Assembly (NCBI GenBank): GCA_009787485.1
Contig: WQWP01000146.1
Span: 1 to 5,225, forward strand
Direction: 5' to 3'
Length of the DNA stretch: 5,225 bases
From: Lentimicrobiaceae bacterium
GTDB lineage: Bacteria; Bacteroidota; Bacteroidia; Bacteroidales; WCHB1-69
This document shows positions 1-5,225 of this stretch, in pieces (within the stretch, counting starts at the first letter, position 1; every line of letters begins with the position of its first letter). The notes beneath the pieces were generated by a model. It ran no database searches. It was not told where the DNA came from and saw nothing but the letters and a program-made list of their open reading frames with translations. The translations under genes and the position numbers were made by a program.

Positions 1-20
1 TGAATTTTAATTTAAATGAA

Positions 21-1082
21 ATGATATCTAACACAATCGTTACCCTAACATCCAAACTCAGCATAAAGCAGGCTTTAAAGAATGTAGGCATCAATGATCC
101 CGCAACCGTTACAAGTCTCGCCATTACAGGAAAACTTACCGATAAGGATATGAAATATATCCGCGAAAACATGGCTGAAACCTTGCAGGTGTTGAATTTG
201 GTTAATGCCTCCTTCCCTAAAAACATCATTCCGGACAGGGCTTTTGAAAATTGTACAGGTTTGACCTCCGTTTGTTTTCCCGATACAATTGTTGAAATCG
301 GATACGACGCATTCTCAGGCTGCGCCGGCTTAACTGTAATTGAGATTCCCGCTTCGGTGGTTGAAATTGACGTATTGGATATTTTTTTTGATTTCTGGGC
401 TTTTAAAGGTTGCAACAATTTAGCCTCTATCTCAGTGCATCCCGATAATCCTGTATTTGCAAGCGAAGAGGGCGTTTTGCTCAACAAAGAGAAAACCGAA
501 ATCATAAAATGTCCCAACGGATGGCAAGGCAGTTACCGCATCCCCGATTCGGTTACCGATCTCGGTAGAATCCCTTTTAGTTATTGTACACGATTGACTT
601 CCTTCATTGTATCTCAAAATCACCCCGACTTCTCAAGCGATGAGGGCGTTTTGTTTAACAAAGATAAAACAGAGTTGGTGCGCTACCCAAATGGGCGTCA
701 AGGCGGTTACATTATTCCTGATTCTGTAGAACGATTTGACTTGCATGCTTTTACCGGCTGCACCGGTTTAACCTCCATTTTCATTCCGGCATCGGTGCTT
801 GATTTTGGAACCTCTATGGCCGATCTGTTGGATCCCGATAATGCTCTTACAAAAGAAGAGCGTGCGTTTGACAACTGCACCGGTTTGATCTCCATCACGG
901 TATCCTCCAATCATCCTTTGTATGCAAGTGAAAACGGCGTATTGTTCAACAAAGACAAAACGGAATTGATTGCGTATCCCAAAGGGCGGCAGGGCGAGTA
1001 TGCCATCCCCGAATCGGTGGTAAAGATCAGAAAATATGCTAATAACAAATCCCTTATATATGATCTCTCTAAAAACAATTGA
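21..1082 (+). CDS. BspA-like leucine-rich repeat (LRR_5) protein, no visible signal peptide
   Basis: A protein of 353 residues of the BspA/LRR_5 type, a family used mostly for protein-protein or surface binding. Residues about 30-65 (TSLAITGKLTDKDMKYIREN, then a LxVLNL stretch) match the segment that usually precedes the repeats in Bacteroidales BspA proteins. Typical repeat units follow, such as AFENCTGLTSVCFPDTIVEI (74-93), AFSGCAGLTVIEIPASVVEI (97-116), AFTGCTGLTSIFIPASV (243-259) and AFDNCTGLISITV (282-294). Three of them continue into a 40-residue module with a GVLxNKxKTE core. Most family members are secreted, but no hydrophobic signal segment is seen after Met1. The frame is open to the left edge (six more codons, polar), so the start at 21 is provisional and the gene could begin outside the window. 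The end is odd: the last repeat (KIRKYANNKSLIYDL) seems to lack the usual Phe and Cys and stops inside dnaG, overlapping it by 23 bases. The family is secure; the ligand and cellular location are unknown. Confidence 0.85.
   Translation: MISNTIVTLTSKLSIKQALKNVGINDPATVTSLAITGKLTDKDMKYIRENMAETLQVLNLVNASFPKNIIPDRAFENCTGLTSVCFPDTIVEIGYDAFSGCAGLTVIEIPASVVEIDVLDIFFDFWAFKGCNNLASISVHPDNPVFASEEGVLLNKEKTEIIKCPNGWQGSYRIPDSVTDLGRIPFSYCTRLTSFIVSQNHPDFSSDEGVLFNKDKTELVRYPNGRQGGYIIPDSVERFDLHAFTGCTGLTSIFIPASVLDFGTSMADLLDPDNALTKEERAFDNCTGLISITVSSNHPLYASENGVLFNKDKTELIAYPKGRQGEYAIPESVVKIRKYANNKSLIYDLSKNN
435..1019 (+). repeat. Three 40-residue (120-base) modules inside the LRR gene
   Basis: Residues 139-178, 197-236 and 294-333 (bases 435-554, 609-728 and 900-1019) are three copies of the same 40-residue module with no length change. 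Each runs from a Val in an xHPxF/Y start through GVLxNKxKTE, then P-N/K-G-x-Q-G-x-Y, to IPxSV. Copies 2 and 3 are closest (both GVLFNKDKTEL and GRQG). The modules are separated by ordinary LRR_5 units, 18 residues after the first and 57 after the second. This pattern of an LRR unit plus a beta-rich insert is known in BspA-type proteins and points to internal duplication. Confidence 0.85.
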
Positions 1083-2415
1083 CGAAATAATGATAACCGC
1101 CAAGATTGAAGAGGTGGTGGGCGATTTCATCTCATTAAAACGCCGTGGGCAAAATTGGGTGGGGTGCTGCCCCTTTCACTCAGATACTAATCCCTCTATG
1201 TACGTAAGCCCTCACTTGGGCATCTTCAACTGTTTTGTTTGTGATACAAAAGGGAATGCAGTGCATTTCATTATGTATCACGAAAAAATCTCCTATCCCG
1301 AAGCGTTGCGCTATTTAGCTAAAAAATACAACATTACCATTGAAGAAGATGCCAAAAAAACAACAGAAGAGATTGAGGAAGAGAGTAAAAAAGAGAGCTT
1401 GCTATTGGTAAATCAATTTGCTGAAAATTACTTTATTGAACAACTTTTTGATACGGAAGACGGGCGAAATATCGCCTTGAGCTATTTAAAAAAGCGCGGA
1501 CTTAACGAAGCGAGCATTAAAAAATTCAAATTGGGCTACAATCCCGAAGGTTGGGATGCTTTTACACAAACCGCATTAAAAAAGGGTTATAAAAAAGAGC
1601 AATTACTCAAGTTGGGACTTACCAAAGAAAGCGAAAACGGAAAATTATTCGACTTTTTTAACGGGCGTATTATTTTTCCTATTCACAGCCCTTTAGGAAA
1701 AACGCTCGGTTTTGGAGCACGCACTTTAAAACAAGGAGAAAAAATTGCCAAATACTTCAATTCTCCTGAAAGCGAAGTATATCACAAAAGCGACATACTA
1801 TACGGTTTCTTTTTTGCAAAAAAGGCAATACGGGCGCACAACAATGTGTATTTGGTTGAAGGTTACACCGATGTAATTTCGATGTTTGCCGCAGGAATGG
1901 AAAATGTAGTAGCTTCTTCCGGCACGGCGTTAACCAAAGGACAAATAAAACTGCTTGCTATGCAAACTCAAAATATCACGTTAGTATATGATGGCGATGC
2001 TGCCGGTATAAAAGCCTCGTTGCGCGGCATTGACATGCTGCTGGAAAACGAATTAAATGTGCAAACCATAATGCTTCCCGAAGGAGAAGACCCTGATTCG
2101 TTTGCAAGAAAAACAAGCCCAGAGGAGTTAAAAGCCTATTTTCGAGAAAATTCAATAAGTTTTATTCATTTTAAAGCTAAAATATTGTTTGAAGAAGCTG
2201 GAAACGATCCAATGAAACGTGCAGGAGTAGTAAACGAAATCATTCAAAATGTAGCAGATATTCCTGATACTGTGGCACGTGCATTTTATATAAAAGAGTG
2301 CGTCGAAATTTTTCAACTGTCTAAAAAAATGTTGAGTGCACAATTACGAAAAGCAATATTGGAGAAGCATAAAAGTGCGAAATCAAGAAATGAGGAATGG
2401 TACGACATATTTTGA
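1060..2415 (+). CDS. dnaG: DNA primase DnaG, short form lacking the C-terminal helicase-binding domain
   Basis: Primase makes the short RNA primers needed for replication and normally acts at the fork with DnaB helicase. An N-terminal CHC2 zinc finger has ligands C37, H40, C58 and C61 (CPFH then CFVC). The RNA-polymerase core follows, with GRIIFPIHSPLGKTLGFGAR at 202-221 and KYFNSPESEVYHKSDILYG at 231-249. The TOPRIM acids are present: E267 in EGYTD, and D311 and D313 in DGDAAG, then DPDSFAR at 344-350. A helical part (GNDPMKRAGVVNEI, IPDTVARAFYIKEC) ends at residue 451. Family members are usually about 580-700 residues with a further C-terminal DnaB-interacting domain; this one stops before it, and nothing like it is seen in the downstream bases. 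The start at 1060 is chosen because MISLKTIDEI aligns with the usual N-terminus; an in-frame ATG at 1036 would add eight unmatched residues inside the LRR gene. It is probably co-transcribed with that gene. It could be the main primase with a lost tail or a second copy. Confidence 0.93.
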   Translation: MISLKTIDEIMITAKIEEVVGDFISLKRRGQNWVGCCPFHSDTNPSMYVSPHLGIFNCFVCDTKGNAVHFIMYHEKISYPEALRYLAKKYNITIEEDAKKTTEEIEEESKKESLLLVNQFAENYFIEQLFDTEDGRNIALSYLKKRGLNEASIKKFKLGYNPEGWDAFTQTALKKGYKKEQLLKLGLTKESENGKLFDFFNGRIIFPIHSPLGKTLGFGARTLKQGEKIAKYFNSPESEVYHKSDILYGFFFAKKAIRAHNNVYLVEGYTDVISMFAAGMENVVASSGTALTKGQIKLLAMQTQNITLVYDGDAAGIKASLRGIDMLLENELNVQTIMLPEGEDPDSFARKTSPEELKAYFRENSISFIHFKAKILFEEAGNDPMKRAGVVNEIIQNVADIPDTVARAFYIKECVEIFQLSKKMLSAQLRKAILEKHKSAKSRNEEWYDIF

Positions 2416-2435
2416 CGCAGAAACTATTATTTTTG
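2411..2435 (+). promoter_or_regulatory. Putative Bacteroidota promoter upstream of the WYL gene
   Basis: TATTTTTG at 2428-2435 fits the Bacteroidota -7 consensus TAnnTTTG exactly, and TTTG at 2411-2414 could be the -33 element. The 13-base gap between them is shorter than the usual spacing of about 19, so the upstream half is doubtful. The upstream element would overlap the stop codon of dnaG. Transcription would start about 65 bases before the WYL start codon, giving a leader that holds the hairpin and the 8-base repeats. Confidence 0.4.
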
Positions 2436-2458
2436 CCAAAAGTTTTTAAAATCTATAC

Positions 2459-2473
2459 AAGCGTTGCACGCTT
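2459..2473 (+). other. Perfect small hairpin between dnaG and the WYL gene
   Basis: AAGCGT at 2459-2464 and ACGCTT at 2468-2473 are exact reverse complements around the three-base loop TGC. No uninterrupted T run follows, only repeats of TTAAATCT, so a classical rho-independent terminator is not convincing. It may be a weak terminator of dnaG or a structure in the leader of the WYL mRNA. Confidence 0.35.
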
Positions 2474-2503
2474 AAATCTTTAAATCTTTAAACCTTAAAT
2501 CCT
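2472..2503 (+). repeat. Four tandem 8-base repeats just before the WYL start codon
   Basis: Two exact copies of TTAAATCT (2472-2479, 2480-2487) are followed by the variants TTAAACCT (2488-2495) and TAAATCCT (2496-2503). The block ends six bases before the ATG at 2510 and begins within the right arm of the hairpin. No Shine-Dalgarno sequence lies between, as is normal for Bacteroidota. The repeats could alter translation start by changing copy number, but that is inference; they may simply be low-complexity leader sequence. Confidence 0.6.
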
Positions 2504-2509
2504 CTCTTC

Positions 2510-3412
2510 ATGTCCCAACGCGCCACCACCACCCGACACCATTTAATCATCAACAAACTACGCAGATACAAACAGGCAACCTATAATGAAATTGCCGATT
2601 ATCTTGCGCAGGAATCTGAACTTCAACATTACGATTTTAATATTTCCAAACGCACGTTTCAACGTGATGTACTTGAAATTGAATCTATTTATGGGATTAC
2701 CATTAAATACAATTTTTCGGAAAAATTCTATTACATTGACGAAGAGTTTGAGCCGCTTTACAGCGATCGTTTTTTTGAAGCTTTTGACATATATAATGCT
2801 TTGAAAGTGAACGAACGGAACAAGCAGCACATCTATTTAGAAAAAAGGCAGACGCAGGGAACAGAACATTTGTACGGTTTGCTTCATGCTATAAACAACT
2901 GTTTGCAGATTTCTTTTTCTTATCAAAAATTCTACACCGATCATCTTGACCAACGAACTGTTAATCCGCTGGCAGTAAAAGAATTTAAGTATCGCTGGTA
3001 TCTTGTAGCGCGAGATATTTATGATAATCGGGTAAAGATTTATGCTATAGATCGTATGGCAAACCTGGAATTTTCAAAAAATCATTTTACTGAAGAAGCA
3101 CGGTTTGATCTAAATAATATTTTGAAACACAGTTTTGGCATTACTGTTCTTTCGGATGAAAAACCGCAAAAGGTAGTGCTTTCGTTTAGCCCGTTTCAGG
3201 GAAAATATATCAAAACGCTGCCCCTGCACGAAACGCAAAAAATATTGATTGACAACGAAAAAGAAGTGCGCATCAGTTTAAATATCTTTATTACGCACGA
3301 TTTCAAAATGGAAATATTATCTATGGGAGAGACCGTGAAAATTCTTGAGCCGAAAGGTTTTGTAGAGGATATGAAAGAAACCTACAGGGCGGCGCTGGAG
3401 CAATATGCTTAA
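2510..3412 (+). CDS. WYL-domain transcriptional regulator
   Basis: A 300-residue DNA-binding regulator of the helix-turn-helix plus WYL class, acting in the cytoplasm. Residues about 8-65 form the winged HTH; the likely recognition helix is ISKRTFQRDVLEIES (45-59), a typical pattern in Bacteroidales WYL regulators. Residues about 128-190 form the WYL domain: the eponymous residues are W163, Y164 and L165 in KYRWYLVARD, followed by VKIYAIDRM. WYL domains are thought to bind a small ligand or nucleic acid that controls DNA binding. Residues about 215-300 fit the WCX-like C-terminal extension, ending FVEDMKETYRAALEQYA. The length is normal for the family and nothing key appears missing. The start at 2510 is the natural one because MSQRATTTRHHLIINKL matches the family's N-terminus. 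The gene has its own promoter-like box and stands alone between dnaG and the pair downstream. Some WYL proteins control phage-defence genes, but no defence gene is recognisable here, so its target is unknown. Confidence 0.92.
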   Translation: MSQRATTTRHHLIINKLRRYKQATYNEIADYLAQESELQHYDFNISKRTFQRDVLEIESIYGITIKYNFSEKFYYIDEEFEPLYSDRFFEAFDIYNALKVNERNKQHIYLEKRQTQGTEHLYGLLHAINNCLQISFSYQKFYTDHLDQRTVNPLAVKEFKYRWYLVARDIYDNRVKIYAIDRMANLEFSKNHFTEEARFDLNNILKHSFGITVLSDEKPQKVVLSFSPFQGKYIKTLPLHETQKILIDNEKEVRISLNIFITHDFKMEILSMGETVKILEPKGFVEDMKETYRAALEQYA

Positions 3413-3434
3413 AAAAAAATCAACAACGACATCT

Positions 3435-3460
3435 TTTGGCGTACGTGCGTTCTATTTTTG
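3435..3460 (+). promoter_or_regulatory. Putative promoter of the unknown gene/WG-repeat pair
   Basis: TATTTTTG at 3453-3460 is an exact match to the TAnnTTTG -7 box, and TTTG at 3435-3438 is a possible -33 element, though the 14-base spacing is short. The box ends 26 bases before the ATG at 3486, a plausible distance for a short leader. The A-rich stretch after it (GCCGAAAAATTAAATTATAAG, first base 3460) lacks a Shine-Dalgarno sequence, as is usual for this phylum. Confidence 0.45.
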
Positions 3461-3485
3461 CCGAAAAATTAAATTATAAGAAGTT

Positions 3486-4214
3486 ATGAGTAGAAACAAT
3501 TATCCGGACGATTCATTTTACAAGTCAATAGAAAATATGAGTTTACCTGACTTGGAAATCTTTACCGAAGCGCTTGGCAAGGAGCCGAAGATGAATACTG
3601 AAAAAATAGACGCTTGTCTTAGTCATCGAAAATATCTGTTAAACAACATGTTTGAATGTACGCCGGAAAATGTAGAGCGGCTATACTGTATGGCAAACCT
3701 TGTTAAAGACCGCGTGGCAATGCTTCACGAAAAAGGCAACCAACTATACAGTCAAACGTGCCAACTGTTGAGCGAAGAGAAAAATCCGCATTTCAACGAC
3801 TTTTATATTGAAATATCAATCTGCATTTGCTTTAATGACTGGCACTCCATTTTAGATTTAGATGATGATAATTCCGGTTCAGATTATGTCAAAATGGCGG
3901 AGGTTTTGAGTGGTTTTTACTATGATAAATATGATCACGGTAATTTGATAGTCGATAATAGTATGTACTATGATGGAGGCTTCAATAAAGATCTCTTTGC
4001 TTTTGCTGACGATGGCGTTAAGTTTGACGAATGGGATGAGCCATGGTTTTCTGATAAATTTCCCGAATTGAAGGGTTTGCCCATTGTTTGGGAGTTTCAC
4101 AATCTGCTGTTTCATGGAAACTACGCCCTGCAAGACATCATCCGCATAAACGACGTGTGGTGCGAGGCAAGCGTAGTTTGGCAACATATTGCGGGACAAA
4201 ACATAGAAAAATGA
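3486..4214 (+). CDS. Hypothetical acidic protein, first gene of a coupled pair
   Basis: I do not recognise this family. The product has 242 residues, is rich in Asp, Glu and aromatic residues, and shows no signal peptide, membrane segment or repeat, so it is probably a soluble cytoplasmic protein. The N-terminal half looks mostly helical (SLPDLEIFTEALGKEP at 19-34; ENVERLYCMANLVKDRVAML at 61-80). A central acidic stretch, LDLDDDNSGSD (123-133), precedes an aromatic-rich region (GFYYDKYDHGN at 143-153, MYYDGGF at 160-166, DEWDEPWFSDKF at 181-192). A C-terminal block (VWEFHNLLFHGNYALQDIIR at 201-220) looks helical. The acidic, Trp-rich make-up resembles that of many immunity-like proteins in polymorphic toxin loci, but that is only a resemblance. 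The ATG at 3486 follows a promoter-like box by 26 bases. The stop codon overlaps the start of the WG-repeat gene in ATGA, so the two proteins are probably made together. Confidence 0.8.
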   Translation: MSRNNYPDDSFYKSIENMSLPDLEIFTEALGKEPKMNTEKIDACLSHRKYLLNNMFECTPENVERLYCMANLVKDRVAMLHEKGNQLYSQTCQLLSEEKNPHFNDFYIEISICICFNDWHSILDLDDDNSGSDYVKMAEVLSGFYYDKYDHGNLIVDNSMYYDGGFNKDLFAFADDGVKFDEWDEPWFSDKFPELKGLPIVWEFHNLLFHGNYALQDIIRINDVWCEASVVWQHIAGQNIEK

Positions 4215-5119
4215 TAACTACACAACAAAATGAAGAAGGGAAATACGGTTGTGTAAATTCACAAGGCGAAGTGATTCTTCCTTTTGAATACGATGCAATG
4301 AATCCTCATTATGAGGGAGAAAACCTATTTTTTGAAGTTCTAAAAGATAGAGAATGGAAAGTAATTGACTTGAACGGAAAAAACATTATTCCTCCTGAAT
4401 ATGAACTTGACTTTCTTTTTTTAGATGAAAACAAAAAAGCATTTTTGAGAGTTAGTCCACCAATTACAGAGCGAGGTTATAAAATCAGAGGAGCCGCCGG
4501 AGTAATTGATTTGAACGGAAAAGTAATTCTTCCTTTTGAATATGATCATATAGACGTTTGCTATGAAAAAGAAAAAGCATTTTTGTTTGTTGAAAAAAAT
4601 GAAATTCGTGAAATAATTGATTTGGAGGGAAAAATAGTGTCGCCTGCAGAATATACTGTTTTTAGTTTCTTTGAAAAAAACAAAAAAATATTTTTAATAG
4701 CCACTAAATCTATTCTTTACACATATTCAAAAAATGGAGTTTGTAATACGTTAAACTTTTCTAAAGAAGAAAAATTTGGAGTTATAGATTTGGACGGAAA
4801 AACGATAGTATCTTTTGAATATGATTACATGGGTGTTATCCATGAAAAGGACAAAGTATTTTTGATGGTAGGAAAAAACGGAAAAGGGGGATTGATTGGC
4901 TTGGACGAAAAAATAATAGTGCCATTTGAATATGATTTATTTGTATATATCTTTGATGAGTTTGACGGAGCCGATGAAACATCTTTTTTAGTTTGCAAGG
5001 ATGAAAAATATGGAGTAATTGACTTATGCGGAAAACTGATAATTCCTTGTGAATATGACGATATGGAAGATTGTTTTACATTTTATAGGGCATCGTTGGA
5101 ACAAATCAATGAAGCATAA
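4211..5119 (+). CDS. WG-repeat protein (seven repeats)
   Basis: A 302-residue protein built almost wholly of seven WG-type repeats (KWGxIDxxGKxVIPxxYD-like), at about residues 11-28, 48-65, 96-112, 132-148, 188-205, 225-242 and 267-283. The best copies are GVIDLNGKVILPFEYDHID (97-115), KFGVIDLDGKTIVSFEYD (188-205) and KYGVIDLCGKLIIPCEYDD (267-284). The Trp of the name is replaced by Tyr, Phe or Ala. WG proteins are common in Bacteroidota; most are uncharacterised and a binding role is assumed. There is no signal peptide, so it is probably cytoplasmic. The frame stays open back to 4088, but the ATG at 4211 is chosen because the first repeat begins directly after it and because it forms an ATGA overlap with the preceding gene's stop. 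The last repeat is followed by a short helical-looking tail, FYRASLEQINEA. Codon use is visibly more A/T-rich than in the LRR gene, as Lys-rich repeat linkers would cause; transfer is possible but not shown. Confidence 0.9.
   Translation: MITTQQNEEGKYGCVNSQGEVILPFEYDAMNPHYEGENLFFEVLKDREWKVIDLNGKNIIPPEYELDFLFLDENKKAFLRVSPPITERGYKIRGAAGVIDLNGKVILPFEYDHIDVCYEKEKAFLFVEKNEIREIIDLEGKIVSPAEYTVFSFFEKNKKIFLIATKSILYTYSKNGVCNTLNFSKEEKFGVIDLDGKTIVSFEYDYMGVIHEKDKVFLMVGKNGKGGLIGLDEKIIVPFEYDLFVYIFDEFDGADETSFLVCKDEKYGVIDLCGKLIIPCEYDDMEDCFTFYRASLEQINEA
4241..5059 (+). repeat. Seven WG-type coding repeats
   Basis: Seven degenerate units of about 18 codons lie at irregular spacing (30-56 residues start to start). 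At DNA level a stretch such as ATTGATTTGAACGGAAAA, beginning near 4363 and again near 4504, stays recognisable between copies. Units 4 (EIIDLEGKIVSPAEY) and 6 (GLIGLDEKIIVPFEYD) are the most altered. The insertion between units 4 and 5 (residues about 149-187) is longer and contains KSILYTYSKNGVCNTLNF, which may be the remnant of a further repeat. Confidence 0.8.
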
Positions 5120-5139
5120 ACCGATCGTTTTAATTTTTA

Positions 5140-5147
5140 TATTTTCG
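5140..5147 (+). promoter_or_regulatory. Putative -7 box upstream of the right-edge gene
   Basis: TATTTTCG at 5140-5147 differs by one base from the TATTTTTG boxes at 2428 and 3453, and it is followed by the same GCC-like and A-rich context. It ends 32 bases before the ATG at 5180. No clear TTTG -33 element is seen at the right distance; only a TTTT at 5128-5131. It may start the transcript of the gene that leaves the window. Confidence 0.3.
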
Positions 5148-5179
5148 CCAAAAAAATTATTCACTAAAAAATAAATATT

Positions 5180-5225
5180 ATGAATTTAGATTTATCAAAA
5201 CTTGAAGGAAAATCTTTTGAGAAAA
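5180..5225 (+). CDS. Start of an unidentified gene, cut by the window edge
   Basis: An ATG at 5180 opens a frame that reads MNLDLSKLEGKSFEK and has no stop before the edge. The leader is A-rich (ACTAAAAAATAAATATT before the ATG), typical of a Bacteroidota translation start, and it lies 60 bases after the WG-repeat gene with a promoter-like box between. Fifteen residues are too few to name a family. Same strand and close spacing suggest it may belong to the same gene cluster as the WG-repeat pair. Confidence 0.55.
   Translation, partial: MNLDLSKLEGKSFEK

Noticed and set aside
1036..1059. Earlier dnaG start at 1036
   Set aside because: It adds MLITNPLY, which does not match the family; alignment of MISLKTIDEI with known primase N-termini favours 1060.
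432..1130. Open frames on the - strand inside the LRR gene and at the dnaG start
   Set aside because: Their translations show no domain and they lie opposite a clear repeat protein on the + strand; they arise from the codon pattern of the repeats.
2459..2490. Rho-independent terminator after dnaG
   Set aside because: The stem is only six base pairs and the following sequence has no T run, so it is listed only as a hairpin.
2152..2830. Open frames on the - strand and in a second + frame within dnaG and the WYL gene
   Set aside because: They are Phe/Ile/Lys-rich shadow translations without recognisable motifs, within genes of secure identity.
3879..4199. A 106-codon - strand open frame opposite the hypothetical gene
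   Set aside because: No motif or start context supports it, and the + strand gene is backed by the ATGA coupling to the WG-repeat gene.
4088..4210. N-terminal extension of the WG-repeat protein to an upstream ATG at 4088
   Set aside because: The extension is Arg/His/Lys-rich, lies wholly within the upstream gene in another frame, and has no WG character; the ATG at 4211 gives the coupled overlap.
3379..5119. Similar C-termini of the WYL protein (YRAALEQYA) and the WG-repeat protein (YRASLEQINEA)
   Set aside because: Only about seven residues match and the rest of the proteins are unrelated; short helical ends like this arise by chance, so shared descent is not supported.
2510..5225. A phage-defence island controlled by the WYL regulator
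   Set aside because: No nuclease, helicase, methylase, CARF, TIR or other defence domain can be seen in the neighbouring genes; the WYL domain alone is not enough.

Overview
The window looks like chromosomal DNA of a member of the Bacteroidota, most likely order Bacteroidales. Three things suggest this: a BspA-type (LRR_5) leucine-rich repeat gene, a DnaG primase and a WYL regulator that both read like Bacteroidales versions, and intergenic TAnnTTTG-like promoter boxes with A-rich rather than Shine-Dalgarno leaders. The assignment rests on recognition of family style, not on a database search. All supported genes are on the + strand and the window is densely coded, with gaps of at most about 95 bases.

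Layout. Positions 21-1082 encode a BspA-like LRR protein without a visible signal peptide, with three regularly built 40-residue modules. Its 3' end overlaps the start of a dnaG primase gene (1060-2415) by 23 bases. The primase has an intact zinc finger and TOPRIM catalytic core but stops at 451 residues, without the C-terminal helicase-binding domain. A 94-base gap follows with a promoter-like box, a small perfect hairpin and four 8-base tandem repeats. Next is a WYL-domain transcriptional regulator (2510-3412). A 73-base gap with a second promoter-like box leads to a two-gene unit: an unrecognised acidic protein of 242 residues (3486-4214) joined by an ATGA stop/start overlap to a protein made of seven WG-type repeats (4211-5119). 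A third promoter-like box precedes the first 15 codons of another gene that runs off the right edge (5180-5225).

How the genes may work together. The LRR gene and dnaG overlap, so they are probably co-transcribed, though they have no obvious shared function. The unknown gene and the WG-repeat gene are very probably translationally coupled. Whether the WYL protein controls this pair cannot be told from the sequence. No RNA genes, CRISPR arrays, insertion sequences or attachment sites were seen. The points most worth a second look are the short primase, the uncharacterised gene pair, and the promoter-like element shared by three successive gaps.
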